A stretch of 15,000 nucleotides of DNA from Cryptococcus deneoformans JEC21 (lineage: Eukaryota; Basidiomycota; Tremellomycetes; Tremellales; Cryptococcaceae). Below are positions 1 through 8,561 of this stretch, piece after piece; the stretch's first letter is position 1, and every line of letters begins with the position of its first letter. Under the pieces are notes generated by a model. That model did no database searches and was not told where the DNA came from. It saw only the letters and a program-made list of their open reading frames with translations. The stretch covers positions 37,501-52,500 of the forward strand of contig NC_006680.1 in NCBI RefSeq assembly GCF_000091045.1, given 5' to 3'. The position numbers and the translations under genes were made by a program.

Positions 1-633
1 ATTCTCCCCATCCTCGAGCCCTTCGAGCCTCACCAAATCGCCGTACATCCTGTCTTCCGCATCCACCATCTGTTCTTCCGTCCCGTTCCACAGGGGACTC
101 GCCGACGACGAACCGACGATCGGGGTCGGCCTGCCGAGGATAAACTTTAGCTCGACGAGGTGCCTGTGCTGCGGGGGGACGGCGCGGAGCGGGGATGCGG
201 TCGAGCGGATGAGGGCGCGGCGGGCGCGAGACTCGGGGGTCGGCGTGGAGAAGACGTGCAGCATGAGGAGGGCGGGGCTGGTGAGGACGGCGTGGGAGGT
301 GTCGCTGGGGTCCGGAGCGTACGCCGGGCCAGTGAGGAGGGGCACGTCCCATTCTTCCATCGGCCGGGCTGACCGCAGGCCTGGGATGATGCGCGGCGGG
401 CTGGCGGGGCGGCCGGGGCGGGGCACGAGGCGGCCGATCGCGGGGTGGAGCCATGGCGGGGAGTAGTGCAGGGCGGCATTGTAGCGGTGATGCGGCGGAA
501 AGGAGGCGCAGTAGGCGAGGAAGAGGTAGAGGAGGTAGGCGGCGGCGGCCACAAAGGGGAGGAGGACGAGGACGCGCCGGCGGGGCGGGGCGGACGGCCT
601 CGGTTTTGGCTGGGAGGTGGGCAGGGGAAGCAT
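1..633 (-). CDS. GT31-like galactosyltransferase, type II membrane protein (C-terminus outside the window)
   Basis: The minus-strand frame is open from an ATG at 633-631 to the window edge, giving the first 211 residues with no intron. A basic, proline-rich N-tail (residues 1-20, ending PPRRR) is followed by one membrane anchor (about 21-41, VLVLLPFVAAAAYLLYLFLA), then a proline-rich stem, the layout of a Golgi type II glycosyltransferase. From about residue 121 the pattern fits the start of the GT31 beta-1,3-galactosyltransferase domain: ALLMLHVFSTP, then RARRALIRST, then ELKFILGRP, and EDRMYGDLVRLE near the edge, equivalent to the family's E-x-x-x-YGDI block. The DxD metal-binding motif and catalytic core would lie beyond the window. 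Members transfer galactose or a similar sugar from a UDP donor onto glycans in the secretory pathway; the acceptor cannot be judged here. The family call rests on motif resemblance only. Other GT31-type enzymes remain possible. Confidence 0.75.
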   Translation of the reverse strand, partial: MLPLPTSQPKPRPSAPPRRRVLVLLPFVAAAAYLLYLFLAYCASFPPHHRYNAALHYSPPWLHPAIGRLVPRPGRPASPPRIIPGLRSARPMEEWDVPLLTGPAYAPDPSDTSHAVLTSPALLMLHVFSTPTPESRARRALIRSTASPLRAVPPQHRHLVELKFILGRPTPIVGSSSASPLWNGTEEQMVDAEDRMYGDLVRLEGLEDGEN

Positions 634-672
634 GGTGCTGGTGGGTGGGTGGTGGAGATGGAGATGCTAGCT
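634..672 (-). promoter_or_regulatory. Pyrimidine-rich leader before the GT31-like start codon
   Basis: Read on the minus strand, the bases just upstream of the ATG at 633 are almost all C, T and A (repeated CCACC and CATCTCC units). Such CT-rich leaders are usual just before start codons in Cryptococcus-type yeasts, and this one supports the choice of the ATG at 633. No TATA box stands out. Confidence 0.4.
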
Positions 673-1382
673 CCTTTCGTAGGCCACATCGTCCCCCCTG
701 CCAGCGCCCGTCGATCGCCCATCAGCACTGTTTGTGCAACACTGCAGGCAGCGAGGCCGGGCCACAACGGTAATGCCAAGCCGGGCGGCAAACTCGCAGC
801 AATATTCCGTTACCGTCATGTTTCACCATACACCAGGCGCGATTTGGGGTGCCTTCTTCCTGAGCTCTGACGTTGACTGTCGAGATAATAGGCCGGCCCC
901 CCGAGACGGTGTCCCCCACGGACAAAGGGCGCAACGCAATAAACTGAACTGCGAGGGCGCAAAGGGGGGGCGCAAAGGAGGGGGACGAGTAGCGCAGGCA
1001 GGAACGACCAGTTGTCACCCCGTCGTTCTCTCCATCATCCACCGTCGCTCGATTCGGCACGCTCGGCACCTGAAACGTGACCCTGAAATGGCCCATACAT
1101 CGGCCATCGCCGGTCATTGAATCGATCGCCTTCTTAATTAGCGCGGGCACAAGTCCCCGAGCCGTCGTAATCTGGTCAGAGGCCATGATGGGTCGTGAAT
1201 GAATGGTAAAGACGGAACGCTTATATTCTGATCAAGCTTATAATTAGATACGATAGGCAGCATTTTTAGACGGAAACTGTAAACACGATTCATTTCTTTT
1301 GACAACCGGGAATCGACCACGGGAATCCCTCTTTTCGTCTTTTCTCCTCTTACAACTTGTACAGTAGCAACAACCGTGGTGT
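634..1382. other. Intergenic region between two minus-strand genes
   Basis: This 750-bp stretch must hold the 3' end of the peroxiredoxin transcript and the promoter of the GT31-like gene, both on the minus strand. Several frames stay open for 100-150 codons, but their residue makeup is erratic (many R, S, C and W), they lack splice signals, and they overlap on both strands, so I call no gene here. The left part is G/C-rich and contains G-runs near 961-990. Confidence 0.6.
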
Positions 1383-2286
1383 TTAAGCCGTGACCTCCTT
1401 CTTGGAAGGGTTGGATGTAAAGCGGAGGTAAGGCTACCAAAACGTATCAGCACCGTACCGTCCCAAGCCCACGCCCAATGCACAACGACCATGACTCACA
1501 TAAACAGTCTCAACATCATCTCCAAACAACTGCTTCACCTCCTCGCCCTGTACAGACGGGTGGACGATAACCCTCTCCTCGACCTGCCCGGTCTTGGGAT
1601 CGGGAATCCCCCAGTTGGCAGGCGTGGTGATACGGTGCTTGTCGCCCAGCTGGAGAGAGTCAATGACACGCAAGAGTTCGGGAAAGTTGCGGCCTGTAGA
1701 CGCGGGATAAGCGAGGGTGAGGCGGATCTGTTTCTTTGGGTCGACTATGTACATTTTATCAGCACAGGCCATAACAAATATGTACTGTTGTTGATACTTA
1801 CTGACGAAAACAGTCCTGACCGTAAACGGTATCCCCTTCTTATCCACATTCGTCTTATCAAGCTTATCCAGCATCCCATACAACTCTGACACTGTCCTGT
1901 CCTCGTCCCCTATAATCGGAAACTCCAACGCAGGGGCATCAGGCTTCAACGCATTGATATCCTTGATCCACCCTTCGTGCGAGGCAATATTGTTCGCGGA
2001 AAGACCGATGAGCTTGACACCCCGCGAGGCGAAATCGGCGTAAGAGAGAGCAACGGCTGAAAGCTCCGTGGTGCAGACGGGGGTGAAGTCGTCAGGGTGG
2101 GAGAAGAGGATGGCCCACGAGCCGTCGAGCCAGTCGTGGAACTGTCACAAAAGCTGGTCAGTTGCCGAGGAAGCGAGCGAGCGAACGAGCGAGAAATGGG
2201 ATGGGGGAATTTGAACTCACTTTGATGCGGCCGTGCGTAGTATCCGCCTCAAAGTCGGGGGCAATATCACCAAGTCGGAGAGACAT
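1383..2286 (-). CDS. 1-Cys peroxiredoxin (Prx6/PRX1 subfamily)
   Basis: Model: complement(join(1383..1433,1500..1744,1802..2141,2221..2286)), 702 nt, 233 residues, stop TAA. The three introns (79, 57 and 66 nt) have GTGAGT, GTAAGT and GTGAGT donors and keep the frame. The enzyme reduces H2O2 and alkyl or lipid hydroperoxides. The peroxidatic cysteine is C45 in PVCTTE, preceded by HPDDFTPVC with T42, and the matching conserved arginine is R131 in FTVRTVFVIDP. The only cysteine seen is C45, as expected for a 1-Cys enzyme, so reduction must use an outside thiol. The C-terminal arm has the subfamily signatures ANWGIPDPKTG and PYLRFT. Length and motifs match the Prx6 subfamily and differ from 2-Cys Tsa1 types. 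No mitochondrial presequence is seen, so a cytosolic location is likely. I know related thiol-specific antioxidant genes in Cryptococcus but do not assign a symbol. Confidence 0.95.
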
Positions 2287-3321
2287 ATTTATTCAAGAGA
2301 TATGAATATAAGATGAGGAAAATAAAAAAAGGAAATGCGGAAAGAAGATGAGAGATGTGAATATCACTCGTCGCCCAGCCCACCGTTTATATACCCACGA
2401 CTTGTCCCCAAACCCCCCATTCTTGAAGCCAAGAGATCTACGCAATACATCGCCACCGCCATCCTGCAAACTTACCGGATGGGAAAGCATTTTGTGATTT
2501 AAACTACCATGGGCATGTCACATATCGCGCCATCGGGCGGTCAATTTGCACATCTTGTGTTATTTCTCATAGACGTAGATCGGATCTTGTTTCGCTATAT
2601 GAGAAAATGGTAATAATAACTAAATAAATAAACAAATCGCGGGCGGCGGTGTCCGAAACCCCGACGAACAATTTAAATAACCATTATTAAAAAAGGTGGA
2701 GGTGGAGGCGGGGTCTCCGCGGTTTTTCGGTCTAGCTCCAGCTTGATAAATTTTGACCGAAAAAAATAAATAAAAAAAGTTTACCGACAAAGCCCTATCA
2801 ATGGTGGGTTGTATAATTCCTTGTTGCAGCAAAAGTAAACCCATTTAAAAGTGTTGAAATCCTGTTGGGAGCTGTATGGTTCACAGCAAGTTGTACCAGC
2901 GGCAGCTTTGGGTTAGAGTGAGTCAAGGAGATGGTTGCAAGATATGCTAATGCTGATATGTTTGACAGGACAGGTCAACAAGGTGCGACAAATCAAGCGG
3001 TATATCGATAAGACCTTTTTGATTTTTTTGATTTTTCATGATCCAAATCGCCAAAAGCCGGGCACATCACCAGGTTTATAGTCATAACTTGAAGAATCCA
3101 ACGTATTAAAAGGAAAATAATCACCTGTCTTATAATAGTAAGTTGAGCACTTGCACTCGCTCGCACCATTTGGTTCCCAGTTCATGATCGAGCTCCCACT
3201 TTCCAACCTATGAAAAAAGAAAAAACCACAGCTGATACCAACCAATCCAGAGAAACAAAATAGCAATCGGGTTTCGTCTCCCCACGAATCACCACAGACA
3301 AAAAAGAAGGAAAGAAAAAGG
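2287..3321. promoter_or_regulatory. Divergent A/T-rich intergenic region between peroxiredoxin and CCCH gene
   Basis: About 1.03 kb separates the two divergently oriented start codons, so both promoters and both 5' leaders must lie here. The sequence is clearly richer in A/T than the flanking genes, with runs such as AATAAATAAACAAA near 2620-2635, AAAAAATAAATAAAAAAAG near 2760-2780 and TTTTTGATTTTTTTGATTTTT at 3017-3037. An A-rich stretch (3298-3320) sits directly before the ATG at 3322. The frames open here code for low-complexity peptides and are not believable genes. I could not pick out a convincing Yap1-type site for the peroxiredoxin. A 5'-UTR intron is possible but not shown. Confidence 0.5.
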
Positions 3322-6300
3322 ATGTTCGAGTCCCACCTAAACTTAAACCCACACGGCGCGATTGGCCAGCCTTCACCTTCTATAGGTGTAATCGGCGAAC
3401 AACCTCAAGCTATTGATAATCTCTCGCCCGCGCCCGCGCGACCGGCTGCACACCCTCGGCAGGTGGCAGCGGCCAGTCTATCTCAAGGACAATTAGGAGG
3501 TCGACCTAGGACGCCGATCAATCGTGATTGGGATAGGGATACGGATACGGATAGGGATAGGGATGTGGTGATGGGTGAAAGGAGAGAGCAAGCGGATGTA
3601 GAGTCGGATTTGACGAATTTGTTGGTGCAAACGCGATTACATCGGACGGGGCTCTTTTCCGATCGGGAGGTACACTCTCAGCCTCATTCCCATTCCCAGT
3701 CCCAATCGCAATCGCAACCACAATCAGAAGCACCCTCCCAACGCCAACGTCAATACCAATCCCAATCCCGATCCCAACCCCAATCACAATCACCATCACA
3801 AGGAAAGGATGATGTAACAGGAGGCATTGACGATTTTCGCAAACGTTGGGAAAGAGAGAGCCGGGAAGGTGGAAAGAGGTTTGATGAGGAAACTTGGGAT
3901 CGGAGTCTCTTGGGCATGGGCATGGGTATGGGCACGGTGCAGAGGCAGGGAAGAGGGTCGCCTGCTCCTGGAGGCTTTGGTATAGGTCTGGGTTCGGGTT
4001 TGGGTTTAGGTGGAAAAGCGATGGGTATAGGAGGGACTGTGGGCGGGAGCACGCAGTCCAAGATGACTACAGGGACGTTTGCTGGTTATCAACCTTTTAT
4101 GGGCAAGATCTCGCCCGTCTCTTCTGCTCAGTACCGACCTTCTCTCTCTCCCAGTAATCATCATCTCCCATCTTCGACATATGGGAATCAAGCACCGTCC
4201 CAACCTCAATCGTATACCCAACCTCAGACTCCAAGCCATACAGCGGCTCCCAATACTTTGGTGGCCGGGGCCGGGACCGGCGGGCAAAACGACACGACTG
4301 CAACCCAGATAACTCGCCACCTCGAATCCCTAACCATCCTCCTTAACCCATTGTTGGCCCAGGCCGATGAAGTAGAAAGGCTCCGTAAGGAAGTCGAGAT
4401 GTGGAAATCCGAGTGGGCACGGGCGGAGAGGGAGAGGAAGAGGTTGGAGGAAAAGGTGGGTGGGATGGGCATGGAGTTGGAGAAGGCAGTTGGGAAGAGT
4501 AGGGATGTGAGTTTTATTTTTATTTTTTATTTTTCTCCTTACCGCTCCGCCTCTTATTCTTACCTTCCCCTCACCTTTCCTTTTTCACCGCGCCATCTCC
4601 AAGCGTGTACAATAAAATAGGAGTGAACTGATGCGTGTCGACTTTAGATTGCTGGACCATCGTTCACTGCGGTATTGATCGACGGAAACGGTCTTATAGT
4701 GAGTGCAAACCCTCCCAATCGAAGCTTTACGCTTGTCTTCTTTACAAGATGCTAAACGTCAAGATTCTTAGTTCCAAGATCCATACCTTCAAGCAGGGTT
4801 CAAAGGCGGTCAGCTCGCAGCCCATCATCTCCTCTCTTCCATCCCCAACCTCGCACCTGGTTCACCCTCCTCGAAGACCACTCATACCGGCATTATTGCG
4901 AAAGAAGTCACTCTAGGCCTTGATAGTCTTCCTGTTAATAATAATAAGGGGGGAGATGACGATGATTATGGTGGGAAGAAGACGGAAAAAGGAGGGAGAG
5001 AGATGGGGAGTGTGGTGGTCCAGATTTTCGTTAATAAACAAGGTCTCGGTGGGGCTCTTATCAAGGTAAGCACGCCGAATATGGGATTGCTATTCTGCGC
5101 AGTTCTGTACGCTGACAAGCAGGTATTTAGTCTGGTATTGTACCCTCGTGGAATGTATACGACCAGTTCTGGCAGGGTTTATCTTCCTCACACGAACTTT
5201 TCACAGGTGTGTTGTTCACTTTTCCCTTTCATGTTACTTTGTTCAAACCGTACTTTTACTGAAGTGAATTTTTTGGGAGATAGTATGTGACGTAGGGCAA
5301 GGTAAAGAAGCGTCCGATGCCAAGATCAGGGAATACCTCAACTTATACGCAAGTAATGCGCAATGCCGGTCTATCATCCTTGGTGCTTCGCATGATAATG
5401 GGTACGCCAACGTACTTTCCTCGTACGTCCAGATTCAAATTTACCGCCGTTGAGGCGCTAACGCGTCCATGCCAATCGCCATTCATATCTCAGATTGCAA
5501 ACAGGATCACGTCTCTCTAATGTCGTCCTTCTCAAGGGTTACGCTACGCTCGCGCCGCAGCTCAAGACATACTCTAGCCGTGTCGTCTCTATCCCTGATT
5601 TATTCAGGCTCGAAAAAGTACCACCCCCTCTACCGTCTTTTACTTCTTCTACTACTGCCGACGTTGTCTCGTCTATCCAAGCGGGAGGTTCGCCCGACCT
5701 CCTTTCCGCGGTCACGGGTCTCGCGGGCGTATCCTTCTCCTCCATTGTTGCTAGTAGCCCAAAGGACAAAGAAGCCGATTTCGCGGGACCTTATGGCGCC
5801 AACGTCCGTGATAACACCAACACTGCAACATCAGCACGCAATATCAGCTCGGCGGATATAGGTAAAGCGAGGATAAGCACACCGAAAAGGGACGAGTATG
5901 AAGAGAGTGAAGAGGAGATTGAGGAATTCGAGTACGAATGGGGGAGTGGTGCTCAGTTTAAGGGAAGGTCGGATCTGGCCTCAGGGTTCGCTCCAGGTAG
6001 CGCGAAGAAGAAGAAAATCCCAGCTCCTTTTTCCCGCGAGGCAAATTTTTCTCGTGTAGGAGGAAAAGATAGGGAGATGGATGATGAATGGACAGAAATG
6101 GCGCCTAAGAAGAAGGTTAAAGGCAAAAGGAAGGAGGCGGCAGAGTATGTGCGGACTTTGAAACCTCGACCTTGCCATACGTGAGTCATACATTCCTTTC
6201 TTACATTCTTTGATAATACGATAAGGGCTGATGAGGTACGGGCGTAAGATTTTATTTGGGCCCGCGGGGGTGTAAGAATGGGGACGACTGTCAATATGGC

Positions 6301-6573
6301 CATGAGTATAAGCTCAATGCCGCCCAGCTCGACGAACTCGCCCGCCTGGCAAAGTGCATCATGTGCCCATACGTCAAGGATGGACGATGTCGATACTCGG
6401 ATGATGATTGCGTCTATGGACATCAATGTCCCAACCCTGATAAATGTGTCTTGTACGTTTCACTGTTCTGTCTCCCAGGCGGGAGTAAGGGGCCGTTCAC
6501 TGACAGCTGGATATTTAGCGGCGAAACTTGTAGATTTTACGAGTTGCCCAACGGACATGGCGAATTGAATTAA
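3322..6573 (+). CDS. CCCH-type zinc-finger protein with coiled coil and NYN/PIN-like domain
   Basis: Model: join(3322..4506,4648..4698,4772..5065,5131..5206,5284..5422,5494..6180,6249..6452,6519..6573), 2691 nt, 896 residues, stop TAA. The seven introns use GTGAGT, GTAAGC, GTACGT or GTGTGT donors; all are 65-77 nt except the first (141 nt). Order: a disordered N-terminus with an Asp-Arg repeat (69-81), a Ser/Gln/His-rich tract (119-160) and Gly-rich patches (198-243); a coiled coil (about 345-392); a conserved domain (about 396-625) with AVLIDGNGLIF, CDVGQGKEASDAK and GASHDNGYA; an acidic stretch; a PKKKVKGKRK nuclear-localisation-like motif (786-795); and three CCCH fingers at C809/C819/C825/H829, C850/C858/C865/H869 and C871/C877/C883/H892. 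Fungal relatives with this layout are known only as CCCH proteins with a domain of unknown function. A role in RNA binding or processing is inferred from the fingers. An Asn/Asp/Gly/Lys-rich insert (about 445-490) interrupts the conserved domain. Confidence 0.9.
3531..3566 (+). repeat. Hexanucleotide tandem repeat (GGATAS) inside exon 1
   Basis: Six tandem 6-bp units, GGATAG or GGATAC with a final GGATGT, lie in frame and encode an alternating Asp-Arg/Asp-Thr stretch at residues 70-82 of the CCCH protein. Because the unit is 6 bp, gain or loss of copies would keep the reading frame. Confidence 0.8.
3676..3801 (+). repeat. CAN/TCN codon repeat encoding a Ser-Gln-His tract
   Basis: Alternating TCN and CAR/CAY codons form an imperfect 6-bp periodic tract (for example CAATCCCAATCC). 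It encodes about 40 residues made almost wholly of S, Q, P, R and H (residues 119-160 of the CCCH protein). The antisense strand is open too and gives an artificial Gly/Ile/Val repeat. Confidence 0.75.
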
Positions 6574-6824
6574 CTCTCTTCGGTATAATAAATATTTCTA
6601 CTTTTTTCCTTCCTTGATAAAGACTGCTACGGTATTATCGATCACCGTGCGTTTTCCCATCATCATTATAGATTATAAAACATTGCACAGTTGCATATAA
6701 ATGCATCTCACTCTTCTATGTGAAAAATCACCTTCAATGGGATGTGTGAACGCGTGCAGAGATATCTGATAGACGAACGGTCTCGTTTCTGAAAAGTTGA
6801 TCCACAGTTGAAGTGCAAATTCAT
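6574..6824. other. Convergent 3' region
   Basis: The plus-strand CCCH gene stops at 6573. The minus-strand Ser/Arg-rich gene stops at 6987, or would stop at 6825 if its TAG were passed. The spacer therefore holds the two 3' ends. TATAATAAATATTTC at 6583-6597 is a plausible polyadenylation-type signal for the plus-strand gene. I see no other gene here. Confidence 0.45.
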
Positions 6825-6986
6825 TCACTTCTTCTCTTTGCTCTCTGCTTTTTCTTCCTTTTCCTCTCCATCAATTGATGATGCTGTAGGTTCTGCAGGT
6901 GCTGCAAGTGCGGCGACGGTTGTATCTTCGGATTTAGCCTTGTCAGCGATTTCTTGTTTAACGCTGTCCTTCTTTTCAACCTTCTC
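6825..6986 (-). other. Coding-like continuation past the TAG of the Ser/Arg-rich gene
   Basis: Directly after the TAG, the same frame stays open for 53 codons to a TGA at 6827-6825. It reads as a charged, Lys/Glu/Ala-rich tail (EKVEKKDSVKQ at the start, ESKEKK at the end), just like the gene's own C-terminal part. I looked for an intron that would remove the TAG. CACATAG could serve as an acceptor, but the upstream GT sites (GTGCAC, GTGTTC) are poor donors and put the continuation in a frame that stops at once. The options are a nonsense change, an unseen intron, read-through, or chance. Confidence 0.45.
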
Positions 6987-7862
6987 CTATGTGGTTTTAT
7001 TATCGGCAGAAGGAGAGGAGGGAGGGGCAGAAGGTGCACATGTAGTGGTCTCGGTTTTGATATCAGTGGGCGGAACACTTGTCGCATCCAAGTTTGGAGG
7101 TTCCGAGGAGGGTGGTGATGGTTGTGCAGTAGATGCCTTGCTCTTCGCCACTTTCTCCTCCTCCTCTCCTTTCCCCTCCCCCTTTCCTCCCTTCTCTCCT
7201 TCTATACCCCCCTCCCCATTAGCCCTCTTATCCAAATAATCCAGCAACTTTTTATACACCTCATCCGCATCTTTTCGCGCTCTATCAAACATCTCCTGAT
7301 ACCGTTTCCCTGTTTCCGGTTCAGGGATGGTAAAGAAGGGATCGATGGAGGAGAGGGTTTGAGCGGAAGTAGAGAAGGAGAGGAGCGCGGTGCCGTAGGC
7401 ATCAGCTGGCTCGGATGGTTCCGATACGGCAGTGGATGTGGGTACAGAGGCGGTGGCGGGAGGAGATGGAGCGCTTGAGGTAGCTAGGGTTTGGCTAGAT
7501 TCCTTCTCTACGCTTGAACCCCCCATATCCGCTGTCGCCTTCGTATTTTCCTCCTTTTTGTCTGGCATGGTGCTCCCCTCGTCGTCGCTTGGCGCAGAAG
7601 ACGTATTGTCGTCCGTCGTTTTGCTTAAATCTTCTTTATTTCCTTTTGATCTACGAATGCTCATCTCATTACTCGATCTCCTCGATTCTTCCCTTGAAGA
7701 TGAGACTGAACGTCGAGAACCGTCTCTAGAGCGTGATCCAGGTGAACGTGAACTCGGACGTGGACGGGATTTACTACGTGATGGATTCGTTGAAGGCGGT
7801 GGTGATGAACTTGATAACTCGTCTTCTGATATCGATGTCGACGTTGATGAGTCCTCGCTCAT
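6987..7862 (-). CDS. Disordered Ser/Arg-rich protein of unknown function
   Basis: A single open frame of 291 residues starts at the ATG at 7862-7860 and ends at TAG 6989-6987; the frame is also open for nine codons upstream but without an ATG. The protein is of low complexity: a Ser-rich start (1-25), an RS-like segment (about 28-73, with RSKSRPRPSS and RSRDGSRRS), then Ser/Thr/Pro/Glu-rich sequence. The only segment likely to fold is about 153-214 (DAYGTALLSF, IDPFFTIPEPETGKRYQEMF, EVYKKLLDYLDKRA), probably helical, followed by a Gly/Glu/Lys tract. I do not recognise the family. RS stretches occur in splicing-related proteins, but there is no RNA-recognition motif, so no function is assigned. 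Coding-like sequence continues in the same frame beyond the TAG (see separate entry). Confidence 0.7.
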   Translation of the reverse strand: MSEDSSTSTSISEDELSSSSPPPSTNPSRSKSRPRPSSRSPGSRSRDGSRRSVSSSREESRRSSNEMSIRRSKGNKEDLSKTTDDNTSSAPSDDEGSTMPDKKEENTKATADMGGSSVEKESSQTLATSSAPSPPATASVPTSTAVSEPSEPADAYGTALLSFSTSAQTLSSIDPFFTIPEPETGKRYQEMFDRARKDADEVYKKLLDYLDKRANGEGGIEGEKGGKGEGKGEEEEKVAKSKASTAQPSPPSSEPPNLDATSVPPTDIKTETTTCAPSAPPSSPSADNKTT

Positions 7863-8561
7863 TATATACTGTTGAGAAGCACTCTCCAAGCAGCAATGAT
7901 GATAAGTTTATGGGATTCTCACTGTTCAGTAGCATCCTTCATCTATTTCATCAATGACAGTGGGGAGCGAGGGTTTTAATATGCTGCTGCAGTTATTGGG
8001 AGGTGCATACGTACGGGGCTTCAGTGAAGGGAGGCCAGGTGGAGTCGCTAGATGGTTACATTCTCCTTTCATATGAAGATATTATGACATAATTTTGTCA
8101 TCCTTCTGGGTGCAAACTGGAAGTGTACGTCAGATTGGTGTAAATGCTGTAAAGCGGTCAGCGTCCAGCGGTAGTCTGGCAAAAGAGGGGAGAAAGGTAT
8201 CTGTTAATTAAGCGTCCCTCTGCGGCTGGGAACGTTCGCTGAATGGATGAAGAGCGAGCGGGAGCGGACGTAGAGGGAACAATACAGTACATGTAATTAA
8301 CTAAGACCCAATGAGTTTGATAATATTTACACTACTATCCTAGTGGGTGACTCAACCGTGACGCAGTGCATCGATGCCACAACCACATCACACCTCCGCC
8401 TCCACCACCACCGCCAGCAGCAGCAGCAACTGCCGGTAACTCAAACCCTGAAGGTATTAGCTCATATGCTGAAAAGGCACCAATGCATCCATACTTCATC
8501 TTTAAGGATCTGTACATCCGCCGCCGGAATAACCATGCGTTTATATCCAGATTCTCATATA
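7863..8561. other. Intergenic region upstream of the Ser/Arg-rich gene
   Basis: This stretch should contain the promoter of the minus-strand Ser/Arg-rich gene and the 3' end of the minus-strand membrane-protein gene that stops at 8562. It has an A/T-rich patch at 8073-8100 (ATGAAGATATTATGACATAA) and TTAATTAA-type motifs at 8204 and 8295. Open frames here are short and shaped by the CCN repeat at 8392-8430. I see no convincing gene. Confidence 0.5.
8392..8430. repeat. Imperfect trinucleotide repeat (CCN/CAG)
   Basis: A run of CTCCGCCTCCACC units passes into CAGCAGCAGCAGCAA. It would encode Pro/Ala/Gln on the plus strand or Gly/Ala/Val on the minus strand, and accounts for the long-looking open frames over it. 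It lies outside any gene I can support. Confidence 0.7.

Noticed and set aside
147..791. Long minus-strand open frame of 214 codons rich in Pro, Ser, Arg and Ala
   Set aside because: It overlaps the GT31-like gene in another frame. Its composition is typical of a G/C-rich shadow frame, while the neighbouring frame has a membrane anchor and family motifs.
722..1186. Minus-strand open frame of 154 codons in the peroxiredoxin/GT31 spacer
   Set aside because: Erratic composition, no domain, no splice support, and an opposing plus frame is equally open.
2293..2844. Short minus-strand open frames in the A/T-rich divergent spacer
   Set aside because: They code for Phe/Ile/Ser-rich peptides dictated by base composition; no splice or leader signals agree with them.
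3518..4061. Minus-strand open frames opposite exon 1 of the CCCH gene
   Set aside because: These are antisense readings of the in-frame repeats (Gly/Ile/Val and Pro/Lys repeats), not genes.
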